From: JAJKIP01 sp037200685
GTDB lineage: Bacteria; Bacteroidota; Bacteroidia; Chitinophagales; Chitinophagaceae
Length of the DNA stretch: 64,000 nucleotides
Assembly (NCBI GenBank): GCA_037200685.1
Contig: JBBCIG010000007.1
Coordinates: 62,001-126,000 of the forward strand
Direction of reading: 5' to 3'
The translations under genes and the position numbers were made by a program. The first letter of the stretch is position 1. Each line of letters begins with the position of its first letter. Under the pieces are notes generated by a model. It was not told the DNA's origin. It made no database searches and was given only the letters and a program-made list of their open reading frames with translations. Positions 1-8,546 of the stretch are shown piece after piece.

Positions 1-243
1 CTGGAAATAATAATTGCATTGCTATTAGTTTTTATACCGACAAGACGTATCGCTGCATACGGCCTTATTGTTTTTCTTATTGCCGTGTTCCCTGCCAATG
101 TACAGATGATGCTGAACTATTGGAAAGAAAATAATTCCTTGTTATGGCTTTCAATAATAAGATTACCGTTACAAATTTTGTTGATCTGGTGGGCTTACAC
201 TTTTACGAAACCAATGGTTAAACAATCACTGCAAAATGACTAA
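1..243 (+). CDS. DoxX-like membrane protein, C-terminal end (5' truncated by window)
   Basis: The reading frame is open from base 1, so the start lies outside the window. What is seen is about 80 residues with three hydrophobic segments. They include an AVFPANVQM stretch and a final LIWWAYTFTKP segment, the usual ending of the small four-helix DoxX/MauE-like family. These inner-membrane proteins are often linked to quinone or thiol redox chemistry, but the role of this one is not known. The family call rests on overall resemblance of the C-terminal half. Confidence 0.6.
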   Translation: MEIIIALLLVFIPTRRIAAYGLIVFLIAVFPANVQMMLNYWKENNSLLWLSIIRLPLQILLIWWAYTFTKPMVKQSLQND

Positions 244-275
244 TCCGCCGGTTGCTTTTTTCCGTATATCTTACT

Positions 276-1238
276 GTGAAAAAAATACTTTTAATTGGCA
301 TTGGCTTTCATTTTGGATTGATAGCGTGTGCACAGCTTATTGATAACACTTCCACTTTCAGGAACATCAATGCACCCCGCTATTTTCGCTTTCATTACGA
401 TAATGATTATTTCACCAAATCAGATGAATACTATACACAGGGTATTACGTTAGAATATGTACATCCCGGTATAAAAAAATTTCTGCCCGCAAAACTTTTA
501 TACACTCTTTTTAGCACCGAAGCACAATATGGAATAACGGTCAATTTATTTGGCTACACTCCCACCACTATAAAAAGTGATAATATTTTATATGGCGACC
601 GGCCTTTCGATGCCAATATTTCTTTAACTACTTTTTCAATCCAGGCTGATGATGTGCACCGCCGGCAAATCTCAACAGCATTCAGTATTGGCGTTATGGG
701 CCAGGCGGCCTTGGGAAAAGAAATACAAACAGGTATCCATCGCTGGTTGAAGAACCCGTTACCACATGGCTGGCAGCATCAAATAAGAAATGATATCATA
801 ATCAATTATCGTTTGCAATATGAAAAGCAGTTATTCGGAGATGGTACTCATTTCCTGCTCAACAGCACAGCAGAAGCAAGAGCGGGAACATTGAATGATA
901 AAGTAAGTGGCGGCTTTAATTTTATGACCGGCAGGTTTAATAAACGATTTTCTTCGTCAGCTAACCCGCATCGCAAAGCAGAATATTATTTTTATGGCCA
1001 AAGCAGGGTTCATTTCATTGGCTTTGATGCCAGTTTACAAGGTGGCCTGTTTAACCGCACAAGTCCTTATCATATTCCGGCCAAAGATATTTCCCGCATC
1101 ACTTTCCAGGCAGACGCCGGTGTGATCGTAAGTTTTAAAAACTTGTTTCTTTCTTATACGCAATCTTATCTCACTAAAGAGTTTAGCACAGGTCACTATC
1201 ATCGCTGGGGTGGAGTGAGCTTTGGCCTTTCATTATGA
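276..1238 (+). CDS. LpxR-like lipid A deacylase family outer-membrane protein (DUF2219)
   Basis: The protein has an N-terminal signal peptide (KKILLIGIGFHFGLIACAQ) followed by the family hallmark near residue 50, a YDNDYFTKSDEYYTQGITLEY stretch. LpxR is an outer-membrane beta-barrel that removes the 3'-acyloxyacyl group of lipid A, and the N/D-rich opening strand belongs to its active-site region. About 320 residues and alternating hydrophobic strands fit a 12-strand barrel. I chose the GTG at 276, because a start at TTG 252 would place eight extra residues before the signal peptide. The gene follows the DoxX-like gene by about 30 bases. Activity on lipid A is inferred from the family. Confidence 0.75.
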   Translation: MKKILLIGIGFHFGLIACAQLIDNTSTFRNINAPRYFRFHYDNDYFTKSDEYYTQGITLEYVHPGIKKFLPAKLLYTLFSTEAQYGITVNLFGYTPTTIKSDNILYGDRPFDANISLTTFSIQADDVHRRQISTAFSIGVMGQAALGKEIQTGIHRWLKNPLPHGWQHQIRNDIIINYRLQYEKQLFGDGTHFLLNSTAEARAGTLNDKVSGGFNFMTGRFNKRFSSSANPHRKAEYYFYGQSRVHFIGFDASLQGGLFNRTSPYHIPAKDISRITFQADAGVIVSFKNLFLSYTQSYLTKEFSTGHYHRWGGVSFGLSL

Positions 1239-1331
1239 AACAATGTCTTCTTTAAATACACAAAGAGTGTATAGGCATTTCAACAGCTCATACACTCTTT
1301 GCACCCTTACGGGAAATTACTAAAGGATAAA

Positions 1332-2375
1332 TTATAATGTCGCCATATCAATCACAAACCTGTAACGAACATCTCCTTTCACCATCCTGTCATAAGCCGT
1401 CTGAATATCTTTTATATCTATGATCTCTATGTCTGAAACGATATTATTAGCTGCACAAAAATCCAGCATCTCCTGTGTTTCTTTTATACCACCGATACCC
1501 GAACCGGCTAAACTTTTACGTCCACCGAGTAAACTGAACGCTGCTATCGATGCAGGTTCCGGCGGCACACCAACGCAAATATGTATCCCATCGGTCTTTA
1601 ATAAAGATAGATACATATTGAAATCATGCGGCGCTGATACGGTATCCAAAATAAAATCCAATGTTCCCCTCGCAGCCTTTACCTGGGCCAGGTCAGTTGT
1701 CACCACGAAATGATGTGCGCCTAATGCTTTTGCATCCGCTTCTTTTTTGGGTGAGGTGCTTAACACGGTAACCTCAGCGCCAAATGCCACACCGAACTTC
1801 ACTCCCATATGTCCCAGGCCGCCAAGTCCCAGCACTGCGAGCTTATGGCCTTTGCCCACTTTCCAATGCCGCAAGGGAGAATAAGTGGTGATGCCGGCAC
1901 ATAATAACGGCGCCGTAGCAGCGAGATCTAATTTATCGGAGATATGCAATACAAATTCTTCCCGCACCACGATCGTATTGGAATAACCACCATAAGTTGG
2001 CGTTTTTCCATTACGTTCATAACTGTTATAAGTCTGGGTACTGCCTTCCAGGCAATATTGTTCCAGGTCACGTTTACAATTTTCACAAACCTGACAGGAG
2101 TCCACCATGCAACCGGTGCCGGCGATATCACCCACTTTAAATTTCTTTACATGGTCACCCACTTTCACCACGCGGCCTACAATTTCATGGCCGGGAACCA
2201 TCGGGAATATACCGGGGAACCAATCGTTTTTTATCTGGTGAAGATCGGAGTGACAAACCCCGCAAAATAAAATATCGAACTGCACATCATGAGGCCCCAC
2301 TTCTCTCCTGCCAAATGTCCATGGTGCAAGGGGAGCCGTTTCGTTTTGAGCGGCGTAAGCTTTGGTCTTAATCAT
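1332..2375 (-). CDS. Zinc-dependent NAD(P) alcohol dehydrogenase (YahK/cinnamyl-ADH type)
   Basis: This is a medium-chain dehydrogenase/reductase of 347 residues, the normal family length. Visible motifs are the catalytic zinc region GVCHSDLH and PGHEIVG, the structural zinc Cys cluster (DSCQVCENCKRDLEQYC), and the Rossmann glycine motif GLGGLGHMGV near residue 180. It probably reduces aldehydes with NADPH in the cytoplasm, as YahK and plant CAD do; the substrate is not predictable. It stands alone, convergent with the LpxR-like gene. The ATG start gives the standard N-terminus. Confidence 0.9.
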   Translation of the reverse strand: MIKTKAYAAQNETAPLAPWTFGRREVGPHDVQFDILFCGVCHSDLHQIKNDWFPGIFPMVPGHEIVGRVVKVGDHVKKFKVGDIAGTGCMVDSCQVCENCKRDLEQYCLEGSTQTYNSYERNGKTPTYGGYSNTIVVREEFVLHISDKLDLAATAPLLCAGITTYSPLRHWKVGKGHKLAVLGLGGLGHMGVKFGVAFGAEVTVLSTSPKKEADAKALGAHHFVVTTDLAQVKAARGTLDFILDTVSAPHDFNMYLSLLKTDGIHICVGVPPEPASIAAFSLLGGRKSLAGSGIGGIKETQEMLDFCAANNIVSDIEIIDIKDIQTAYDRMVKGDVRYRFVIDMATL

Positions 2376-2651
2376 CGTATTGATTGTTGATTTATTATTA
2401 ATAATGCGAAGAATATTTCGTCGCTGAGCAATTTACAACAATAATACAGGCGGAAGGTTCTTGAAAAGAAAGTTATTATTTAACAGGAAGACAAAAAAAG
2501 TGAACCCCGAAGTCATGAAGACAGGAAGGAACACGAAGAGAGAAGGCAACAGGCACTAAGGCTGGGAGCGGTTAACAGTTTGACACCTGCTGCGGCGTAA
2601 GGAACCAAGGAGAAAAGAACAAAACCATATCGTGTAAACAGCGCCACTCAC

Positions 2652-2747
2652 TCAGGCTGCGGATGCTTTTCCTTTTAATAACCAGGAAGACAAGATGAAC
2701 AGGACTGCGAAAAAGAGTGATATAATTATTGGCCTGAAGACTTTCAT
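2652..2747 (-). CDS. Small single-pass membrane peptide, 31 aa
   Basis: A short reading frame starts with ATG at 2747. It encodes a basic start (MKVFRP), about 18 hydrophobic residues (IIISLFFAVLFILSSWLL) and a KGKASAA tail ending in TGA. The layout, positive N-terminus then one membrane helix then a short tail, is that of small inner-membrane peptides common in Bacteroidota. An AT-rich leader (AAATCAAC) precedes the ATG. No function can be assigned. It sits in the otherwise empty spacer 2376-2844, in which I see nothing else. Chance occurrence cannot be excluded at this length. Confidence 0.45.
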   Translation of the reverse strand: MKVFRPIIISLFFAVLFILSSWLLKGKASAA

Positions 2748-2844
2748 ACTGTTGATTTAGTTAACTGCAAACTACTGCCGGAACGTTACTTTTTGCAATA
2801 AGATTCGTGAACTAACCAACCAGGGCGATGAAAAATAATTCCAC

Positions 2845-4038
2845 TCAGTCTTTAACGCACCGTACCGACATTCCATACGCTTTATTATAACTGTATTTTT
2901 CTACCCCGTGAAGATGACGGAGATCATAACAAACTGCGTTTCCCTTGTCCTTTTCTGTGGCTGTCCACCAACATGCGATATCAGTAGGATCGAAAAATGA
3001 AGAACCAAACCGGGCGCCGCCGGGCAATGCACCAAATCCAAGTGTATTGGCACCGGGAGTAAACCATCCTGTTTCCATTCGCAACCCGTTGTAGCCAGCT
3101 GTCATTCCACCATTCAGATCAATTACCGACAACCATTCCTGGTCAGTAGGAATATGAAACCCGGCAGGCGCCAGTCCACGGCTGTCCGATACAGCGTACC
3201 AGTTATATAAGCGGCCATACTTTATTCCGTTGGCTGCATCATAATTATTAAAGCACCAGCATGGCTTTCCTTCTTCACCTGCTTTTTCCCATTCTTCTCT
3301 CGTCTTTGCTTCAGGGATCATATCACCATTGCGAAAACAATTTACATTCAGGTTCACTACCATCCAATGAGCAGGCCCTGTTTGAGTTGTTACCACTACA
3401 CTATCGGACAACACCATTGTTTTTGCTGTGATATCATTTCCATTCTCATCAATTTCAAACTGGCGTCCATCTTTTACCACCATCGCCGTTCCTTTATGTA
3501 ACGACAATAGATCATTAAAACCAGTAATGACATTATCGAATTCAAAAGGAATCATCGCAGCTCCATTGGAATTAATAAAGCCCCAATGCGCTTCTTTTTT
3601 AACAGCCATCAATAAAGAAGGAGCGATCCTGTAATCATCATACTCCAACGGTAAGTTATCATATACCAGGTCGCCCGACATATCAACAAAACCCCATTTA
3701 TTATCTTTCTTTACCGCCCTTATCCCTACTCCTAACCCAGGATAATAAATCAACGGCGCTACTATATCAAAACTTTTTAATTTTTTCTTTGATGCCGCGG
3801 ATGCTTTTTTCATGTCCGCTTTTACTTCCCGTACCTGTTTGCGGAAAGCACGACTTGTGCCGCCACCACTGCCGCCGGAATTAAACCCTGCTTCACTGCT
3901 ATTTTCCCTGTTCCTGGCTTCCTCCGCTTTGATGGCCGCGGATAATTTTGGTGTACCGTCTTTATAATAAGCGGACACATATTGCGCAGTGGCAGGCAAT
4001 GAGAAGAATAAGACGTAAAAATGGATCATGTATTTCAT
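2845..4038 (-). CDS. Secreted WG-repeat and FISUMP-domain protein
   Basis: A signal peptide (residues 1-18) is followed by a Ser/Gly-rich linker. Then come WG-type repeats around residues 105-180 (KWGFVD, HWGFIN, each followed by an acidic/tyrosine turn). The C-terminal half (about 230-397) is a FISUMP domain with GRLYNWYAV, PAGFHIPTDQEW, CWWTATE and the final SVRCVKD. FISUMP domains are frequent on secreted or surface proteins of Bacteroidota and Fibrobacteres, and their binding role is not established. The fusion of WG repeats to FISUMP suggests a surface recognition protein. The gene starts at ATG with its own leader and no operon partner. Confidence 0.8.
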   Translation of the reverse strand: MKYMIHFYVLFFSLPATAQYVSAYYKDGTPKLSAAIKAEEARNRENSSEAGFNSGGSGGGTSRAFRKQVREVKADMKKASAASKKKLKSFDIVAPLIYYPGLGVGIRAVKKDNKWGFVDMSGDLVYDNLPLEYDDYRIAPSLLMAVKKEAHWGFINSNGAAMIPFEFDNVITGFNDLLSLHKGTAMVVKDGRQFEIDENGNDITAKTMVLSDSVVVTTQTGPAHWMVVNLNVNCFRNGDMIPEAKTREEWEKAGEEGKPCWCFNNYDAANGIKYGRLYNWYAVSDSRGLAPAGFHIPTDQEWLSVIDLNGGMTAGYNGLRMETGWFTPGANTLGFGALPGGARFGSSFFDPTDIACWWTATEKDKGNAVCYDLRHLHGVEKYSYNKAYGMSVRCVKD

Positions 4039-4150
4039 AAGGACAAGATAACCTTATTCAACAGGACGCCATTTTTATTTATATCATTGATAAGCTGTTT
4101 GTTCCTTTTTTGAGAAGTTTGGATAGTATTACTATATCGTGTACTGCGGA

Positions 4151-4654
4151 TTACTGTTTTGAGTAACCCTCTTTAATCATTTCCGCCGCAGCCAATGATT
4201 GCATCATCACCACAGGAAAGGCGCCTGACATCTTTCGGCCTGCTGGTGTTTTATAAAATTTTACCAATTGCTTCAATTCTTTATAAGTAAAATGCTGACG
4301 GTATATCCATACTACAGCATTATCTAACCATTTTTTCCCATTACCTGTCTTCATAAATTCCGTAAACTTCGACATCTCTGAAACAGGGGCATCACCTTTT
4401 TGCTTGTCTTCTTCAAGTTTGTAATCAATAGCTTCATTTATATTAAACCCGCCTTTGAGACTTCTCAATTCAACTATTTTTTTTGTGATCTTATCAACAG
4501 GTGCAAATGAAGTGTCTAATTTATATTCTTTGACACCGTTAGCTATTTTATCAAATATTGATAAATATTTTTCTTTTATGGCTGTATCACTTTGAGAGAA
4601 CGTTGTCATAACTGGCCCCAATAAGACAAAAAATAGCCCATAGAACATCTTCAT
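4151..4654 (-). CDS. Secreted DUF2059 protein
   Basis: The 167-residue protein has a signal peptide (MKMFYGLFFVLLGPVMTTFS). Its C-terminal helical domain reads FTYKELKQLVKFYKTPAGRK, matching the DUF2059 signature of a helix, FY.TP.G and a second helix. DUF2059 proteins are small periplasmic or secreted proteins of unknown function. It lies between two same-strand genes with about 60-110 base gaps, so it may or may not be co-transcribed with them. Confidence 0.75.
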   Translation of the reverse strand: MKMFYGLFFVLLGPVMTTFSQSDTAIKEKYLSIFDKIANGVKEYKLDTSFAPVDKITKKIVELRSLKGGFNINEAIDYKLEEDKQKGDAPVSEMSKFTEFMKTGNGKKWLDNAVVWIYRQHFTYKELKQLVKFYKTPAGRKMSGAFPVVMMQSLAAAEMIKEGYSKQ

Positions 4655-4714
4655 TGTTTCAATTTTTAAATTTATTTTACTATAGCCCGTTGCACTGCTA
4701 CCAAATTGAGAAAA

Positions 4715-4957
4715 TCAGGCATGAAATCCTGTGTGCGGATGCAAGTCGCCGGGAAAGTGAAGATCAGGGCAGGTAAGTTCATTCACTAAATGGAATTCAA
4801 TAGGCTCGCATCCGAAACAACCGCAATTAACAGGCTTCATGAACTCTTTTCTTTCAATAATATACAAACCGACCGCATCAAAAAAATCCTTATCCGGCAC
4901 TGTGATAATTTCTTTATCAAGCCGCAGTAATTTTCGGATACCCACGATAATGCCCAT
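4715..4957 (-). CDS. Hypothetical small cysteine-containing protein, 80 aa
   Basis: I do not recognise this family. The frame encodes 80 residues with no signal peptide. There is a central NCGCFGCEP cluster, then ELTCPDLHFPGDLHPH rich in Cys/His/Asp, which could bind a metal. The upstream part (KEIITVPDKDFFDAVGLYIIE) has ordinary globular composition. It ends about 60 bases before the DUF2059 gene start on the same strand. Support is codon composition like its neighbours and a good ATG; the function is unknown. Confidence 0.45.
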   Translation of the reverse strand: MGIIVGIRKLLRLDKEIITVPDKDFFDAVGLYIIERKEFMKPVNCGCFGCEPIEFHLVNELTCPDLHFPGDLHPHTGFHA

Positions 4958-5037
4958 AAGAATAATTTATATTCTAAAGTTAAAGAAAAACAGCGTGCCC
5001 GGGGACGGAGAATAATTCAAACGACTTTTATTTCCTA

Positions 5038-5823
5038 TCATCGAAACTTCCACAAAGCAGTATCATAAATCAACACTTTCGGATCAAGAACTTTCTTGTA
5101 ATCGTAACGTTTCCCGTTTTTAAGAGTATAAAAAATAGTAACTGGCTTTTCTGCCCCGGTAGGCGGAACAAATTCCACGCCCCGAACAAGGATTAAAGAG
5201 TCATTTTCCCAGCGATAATATTCTTTATCGACAATCGTAAACGCACCACCAATATAGTAGCTTTTTACGAGCCCCCTTTCACTGTCAAATTCGATATTAT
5301 ACTGGTGAATATCATCGCGGTAATGCAAGGCCCCGCTGCTGTCGGCTATAAAAACATAGGGCTCACACTGGCCATGCATATTGGGAAAACCATATACTAT
5401 AAAATCGTAATTATGATCGCCATTTAATTCAGTTTCGGTATAGTTGAATACATCAGTATTAAATGGTATGCTGTCTGTTTGCTGCCAGGCTTTATTGGTT
5501 TTTTGAAAAAGGTACATGACCGAATCATTAATAGCAATAATGCCTGTTTTAATTCCGTTCAGTTCTTTGATCAGCAACACATATTTATCATCGCTGCCTT
5601 TCAATACCAATTCAGATATCTCCGAAAAACGGTAAAGAGAGTCTGTCAATTTTTGCTTGAGAACCTTTACAGGTAGTTTTTGCTGATAATATGCGCTGTC
5701 TTTGCGCAGGCCGGTTTTTTCTTTTGATGGTTGGTTATCCCGGCAGGACATTAACCCTTGTAAAGCAATTACCATCCACGCAATACAGGTAAAAATAGGA
5801 AGTGGCCTGACTTGTTTATCCAT
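5038..5823 (-). CDS. Hypothetical lipoprotein, 261 aa
   Basis: The N-terminus carries a membrane segment ending in a lipobox (ALQGLMSC), so the mature protein should be lipid-anchored at Cys27. The body shows beta-rich features such as DLNGDHNYDFIVYGFP-like text around residue 130, resembling a single FG-GAP/EF-like loop, and many Tyr and Asp residues. No named family is recognised. It is transcribed alone, divergently from the MpaB-type oxygenase gene. Confidence 0.65.
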   Translation of the reverse strand: MDKQVRPLPIFTCIAWMVIALQGLMSCRDNQPSKEKTGLRKDSAYYQQKLPVKVLKQKLTDSLYRFSEISELVLKGSDDKYVLLIKELNGIKTGIIAINDSVMYLFQKTNKAWQQTDSIPFNTDVFNYTETELNGDHNYDFIVYGFPNMHGQCEPYVFIADSSGALHYRDDIHQYNIEFDSERGLVKSYYIGGAFTIVDKEYYRWENDSLILVRGVEFVPPTGAEKPVTIFYTLKNGKRYDYKKVLDPKVLIYDTALWKFR

Positions 5824-5980
5824 ATTGAGTTTATACTACGTTAATCCGATCTATAAGTTCCTTGCACCTGCATCATTGTGATTGGACTTGTTAAATTTAC
5901 TATTCTTTCATTATAGGATAAAAAGATCACTTAGACCTGCATTGACTTATTATGTAACTTAGTACAAGTAATTAAACCTT

Positions 5981-6745
5981 ATGCAAGCCTTCGTTGAAAA
6001 AAATTCCGTCGTTAGGAAGATCTGGGGCAAGAGCGACACCATCCTTTTTATTTTTGCAGGCGCCGCTGCGGAATTTGCCCTTAACAAAGCCGTCGACTGG
6101 CTTTACTTTACCGGCAAGTTGCCCGCCGATCCAATAGGCCGGTTATTCTCCACCGTGCGTTATGCAAGAATGATTGTCTTTTCATCAGAAGATGATGCCA
6201 ATAAAGCAATCGATACCATACGGCAAATACATACCGCGGTGGAACAAGGCCGTGGCGCTAACATTCCCGACTGGGCTTACCGTGATGTATTGTTCATGCT
6301 CATCCATTATTCCATCGCAGCCTACGAGCTGCTCGAAAAAAAATTAAGCGATCAAGAAAAGCAAGATGTGTACGATGTTTTTTATCGTCTTGGCGCAAGG
6401 ATGGGATTGAAAGAACTGCCACTTACCTATACAGAATGGTTGCCTGTACGCCAGTCACATTTAATGGAAGACCTGCAAAAGAGTGAATACACCGCTGATC
6501 TTTTTAAACAATATAAAAAGCACCTTGGGGCCATGCGGTTCAAGGTATTGATCGAAGGTCAAAAATTAGTAGTTCCCCAAAGAGTGAAAGAGCTGTTGCA
6601 TTTCAGTAGTTTTTCTTTGCTTACACCGGTAGTGCCGGTATACAAAGTCAGCAGGCTGATGAAGATGGACTGGATGCTGAAAAAGATCCTGCTCCCTTCC
6701 GATTATAAAGACCAGATAAATGAATTGAATGTGCTCCCAGATTAA
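5981..6745 (+). CDS. MpaB-type oxygenase family protein (DUF2236)
   Basis: The protein of 254 residues opens with VRKIWGKSDTILFIFAGAAAEFALNKAVDWLYFTGKLP, the conserved start of bacterial DUF2236 proteins. It then shows DPIGRLFSTVRYAR, IPDWAYRDVLFML and a late HLGAMRF segment. DUF2236 includes the latex-clearing and MpaB-like haem oxygenase folds, in which a histidine ligates haem b. Candidate ligands here lie in the IHYS and HTAVEQGRG stretches, but I cannot assign them. The length is normal for the small bacterial members. The substrate is unknown, and it is monocistronic. Confidence 0.8.
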   Translation: MQAFVEKNSVVRKIWGKSDTILFIFAGAAAEFALNKAVDWLYFTGKLPADPIGRLFSTVRYARMIVFSSEDDANKAIDTIRQIHTAVEQGRGANIPDWAYRDVLFMLIHYSIAAYELLEKKLSDQEKQDVYDVFYRLGARMGLKELPLTYTEWLPVRQSHLMEDLQKSEYTADLFKQYKKHLGAMRFKVLIEGQKLVVPQRVKELLHFSSFSLLTPVVPVYKVSRLMKMDWMLKKILLPSDYKDQINELNVLPD

Positions 6746-6782
6746 AGTTTGCTCCGGTAACGTCAATAACGTTAAAGAGGAT

Positions 6783-7223
6783 TTAATCGCCAGGCTGCAT
6801 ATGCGTACTTACTGCAATCCTGTTCCATGCATTCATTAAAACGGTTGACATAATTATTTCACCAATCGTTTCAGCATTAAAAAATTTCTCAGCGGCTTTG
6901 TAGGTATCGTCTGAAACTCCGTTACGATGGATCAAGGTTACTTCTTCTACCAATGCAAGAAGCGCTTTTTCCTCGTCCGTAAAAAGGGTTGTTTCTCTCC
7001 AGGCACTTAATACAAATAACCGCTGCTGTGTTTCTCCAATTTTTAAAGCTTCTTTGGTGTGCATATTAATACAGAAAGCGCATGAGTTAATTTGCGAAGT
7101 CCGCACTTTTACCAGGTGTTTAAGTATTGGTGAGAGGTTAGATTTGTTTAAAATGACCGCTAAATTATACAGCGCCTTCCATGCTTCGGATTGCGACTCT
7201 TGAATGTTTACTCTTTGTTCCAT
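6783..7223 (-). CDS. Carboxymuconolactone decarboxylase / AhpD-like protein
   Basis: The sequence RTSQINSCAFCINMHTKEALKIGE contains the AhpD-like CxxC (SCAFC) followed by the conserved histidine three to four residues later, the redox and proton-relay core of the family. A hydrophobic SAWRETTLFTDEEKALL helix follows. Members act as alkylhydroperoxidases or in gamma-carboxymuconolactone decarboxylation; small 146-residue proteins of this form usually belong to the peroxidase-like group. It lies directly downstream of the Crp/Fnr regulator on the same strand (about 60 bases), which may control it. Confidence 0.9.
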   Translation of the reverse strand: MEQRVNIQESQSEAWKALYNLAVILNKSNLSPILKHLVKVRTSQINSCAFCINMHTKEALKIGETQQRLFVLSAWRETTLFTDEEKALLALVEEVTLIHRNGVSDDTYKAAEKFFNAETIGEIIMSTVLMNAWNRIAVSTHMQPGD

Positions 7224-7282
7224 TTTTTTATTTTAATGGGTCAAAGCTACCGCTCACTATTGCCTGGTTTCCTTAAACTGGT

Positions 7283-7858
7283 TTAAGAAATTCTTTTCTT
7301 TCTTATTTCGCTTAGGTATTCAGGCGTAAATCCTAAAAAAGAAGCTAACAGGTATTGAGGTATCCGCTGCACAAATTCCGGGTAAAGCTTATTAAACTTG
7401 TGATAAAGCTCTTCCCTTGACACGCTATATAAACCTTTAATCCGGAATTGGTATGCCGCATGCGCCCTTTGATGGACCAACCTGAAGTATTTTTCCATTT
7501 GAGGAAATTGATGCAGCATTTTTTCCTGTGCTAAAAAATTCAGCGCCACTACTTCGGATTTTTCAACGGCCTGTATATAAAAGCCGGAAGGCTTCTGCGA
7601 TGAGAATGAAGTGTAGTCCGCAAGCCACCAATTTTCTAATGCGAACTGTATGGTTTGCTCAACTCCCTTCTCATTGATAAAAAATAATCGCAAACAACCT
7701 TTACTAACGAAATAGTTGGACTTGCAAATTTTTCCTTCAGTTAATAAATTTTTCTTTTTAGGAACTTCAATAACTTTAAAGTAGTCCAGGATTGCAGCAT
7801 AATCCTTCTCACTGTTTTTAACGAACCTTGCGATATGCTTTTTTAAATGCTCTGACAT
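7283..7858 (-). CDS. Crp/Fnr-family transcriptional regulator
   Basis: A cyclic-nucleotide-binding-like jelly roll (residues about 25-130: VPKKKNLLTEGKICKSNYFVSKGCLRLFF, then LAQEKMLHQFP) is followed by a C-terminal helix-turn-helix with YLLASFLGFTPEYLSEIRKKR. In this Bacteroidota subfamily the ligand is usually unknown. I chose the ATG at 7858 (MSEHLKKHIARF), giving about 191 residues, the usual size. An upstream in-frame start at 7906 would add 16 untypical lysine-rich residues. It probably regulates the AhpD-like gene immediately downstream. Confidence 0.88.
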   Translation of the reverse strand: MSEHLKKHIARFVKNSEKDYAAILDYFKVIEVPKKKNLLTEGKICKSNYFVSKGCLRLFFINEKGVEQTIQFALENWWLADYTSFSSQKPSGFYIQAVEKSEVVALNFLAQEKMLHQFPQMEKYFRLVHQRAHAAYQFRIKGLYSVSREELYHKFNKLYPEFVQRIPQYLLASFLGFTPEYLSEIRKKRIS

Positions 7859-7921
7859 TTTCTTTGGCTTCCAATTCTTTTCTTTTCCGTTTAGCAAAAA
7901 CTGCAACAGGCTTCGAATAAA

Positions 7922-8325
7922 CTATTTCGCCGCCGCGATAATCATCTTTTCTAAAACTTTTACATCGACATCTTCCAGCTTATTAATATAAAGGCAACCG
8001 GTGCCAGTCTTAAACTTACCTAGCTTTTTAAACGCCTCCGCATGGCGTTGCAAATCGATAAGGTGTAATGAAAAATTAGCCTTGCGCGGTGAAAAACCAA
8101 TTTTAAACCAATCGACTTCCCTGCCACTGGCGGGACTTTTATATCTTACATTTCCAAATCCAATCATTGAGCTACCCCACATCTTTGGCTTTTCTTTTGT
8201 AGCTTTTTCCATAAGCTCACTATAACGTGGGTGTCTTTACGCTTTTGTTCATCTGCGATGCCAGCAATGAAATCAGTTACGCTGGCCGAAGTTTGTTTGG
8301 TTTTAATTTCCGCTAATTTACCCAT
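7922..8325 (-). pseudogene. DUF1801 domain protein with one frameshift
   Basis: From ATG 8325 the frame reads MGKLAEIKTKQTSASV and on through a conserved DUF1801 N-terminus to KRKDTHV near 8225. The match then continues in another frame from about 8212 (MEKATKEKPKMWGSS, followed by IGFGNVRYKSPASGREVDW) to the stop at 7922. Together the two parts give a full-length DUF1801 protein of about 134 residues. A single missing base near 8211 (TTATGG where TTAATGG is expected) explains the break. The family has an iron-chaperone-like YdhG fold and no proven function here. The break may be a sequence error. If the annotated frame is taken literally, only the C-terminal 96 residues could be made. Confidence 0.8.
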
Positions 8326-8353
8326 GGGAAATATTTTTAGTATAATTTATTTA

Positions 8354-8420
8354 GTCAACTGTAGTGCTACTATCAGCTTCGTTGCGTCGCACACTTGTAC
8401 TTCCTGTTTACTATTCAGCA
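8354..8420 (-). repeat. Dispersed TGCGACGCAAC-family intergenic repeat, copy 1
   Basis: The copy carries the family landmarks in reverse orientation: GTAGTGCTACTATC, then GTTGCGTCGCAC, TTGTAC, and CTATTCAGCAT. It is followed by a hairpin-like TTCCGACGCCTGTCGGGA. It lies between the DUF1801 and TPR genes. The spacer 8326-8546 shows nothing else. Confidence 0.65.
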
Positions 8421-8546
8421 TTTTTGCCGAAGGTTCCGACGCCTGTCGGGATAACACTCTGATTAATATCGATCATACATTCTACAGTCGTCAAATTTCT
8501 TTTCTTTTCCCTTGCATGGAAACACACAACGGGGCATTGGGGATAT

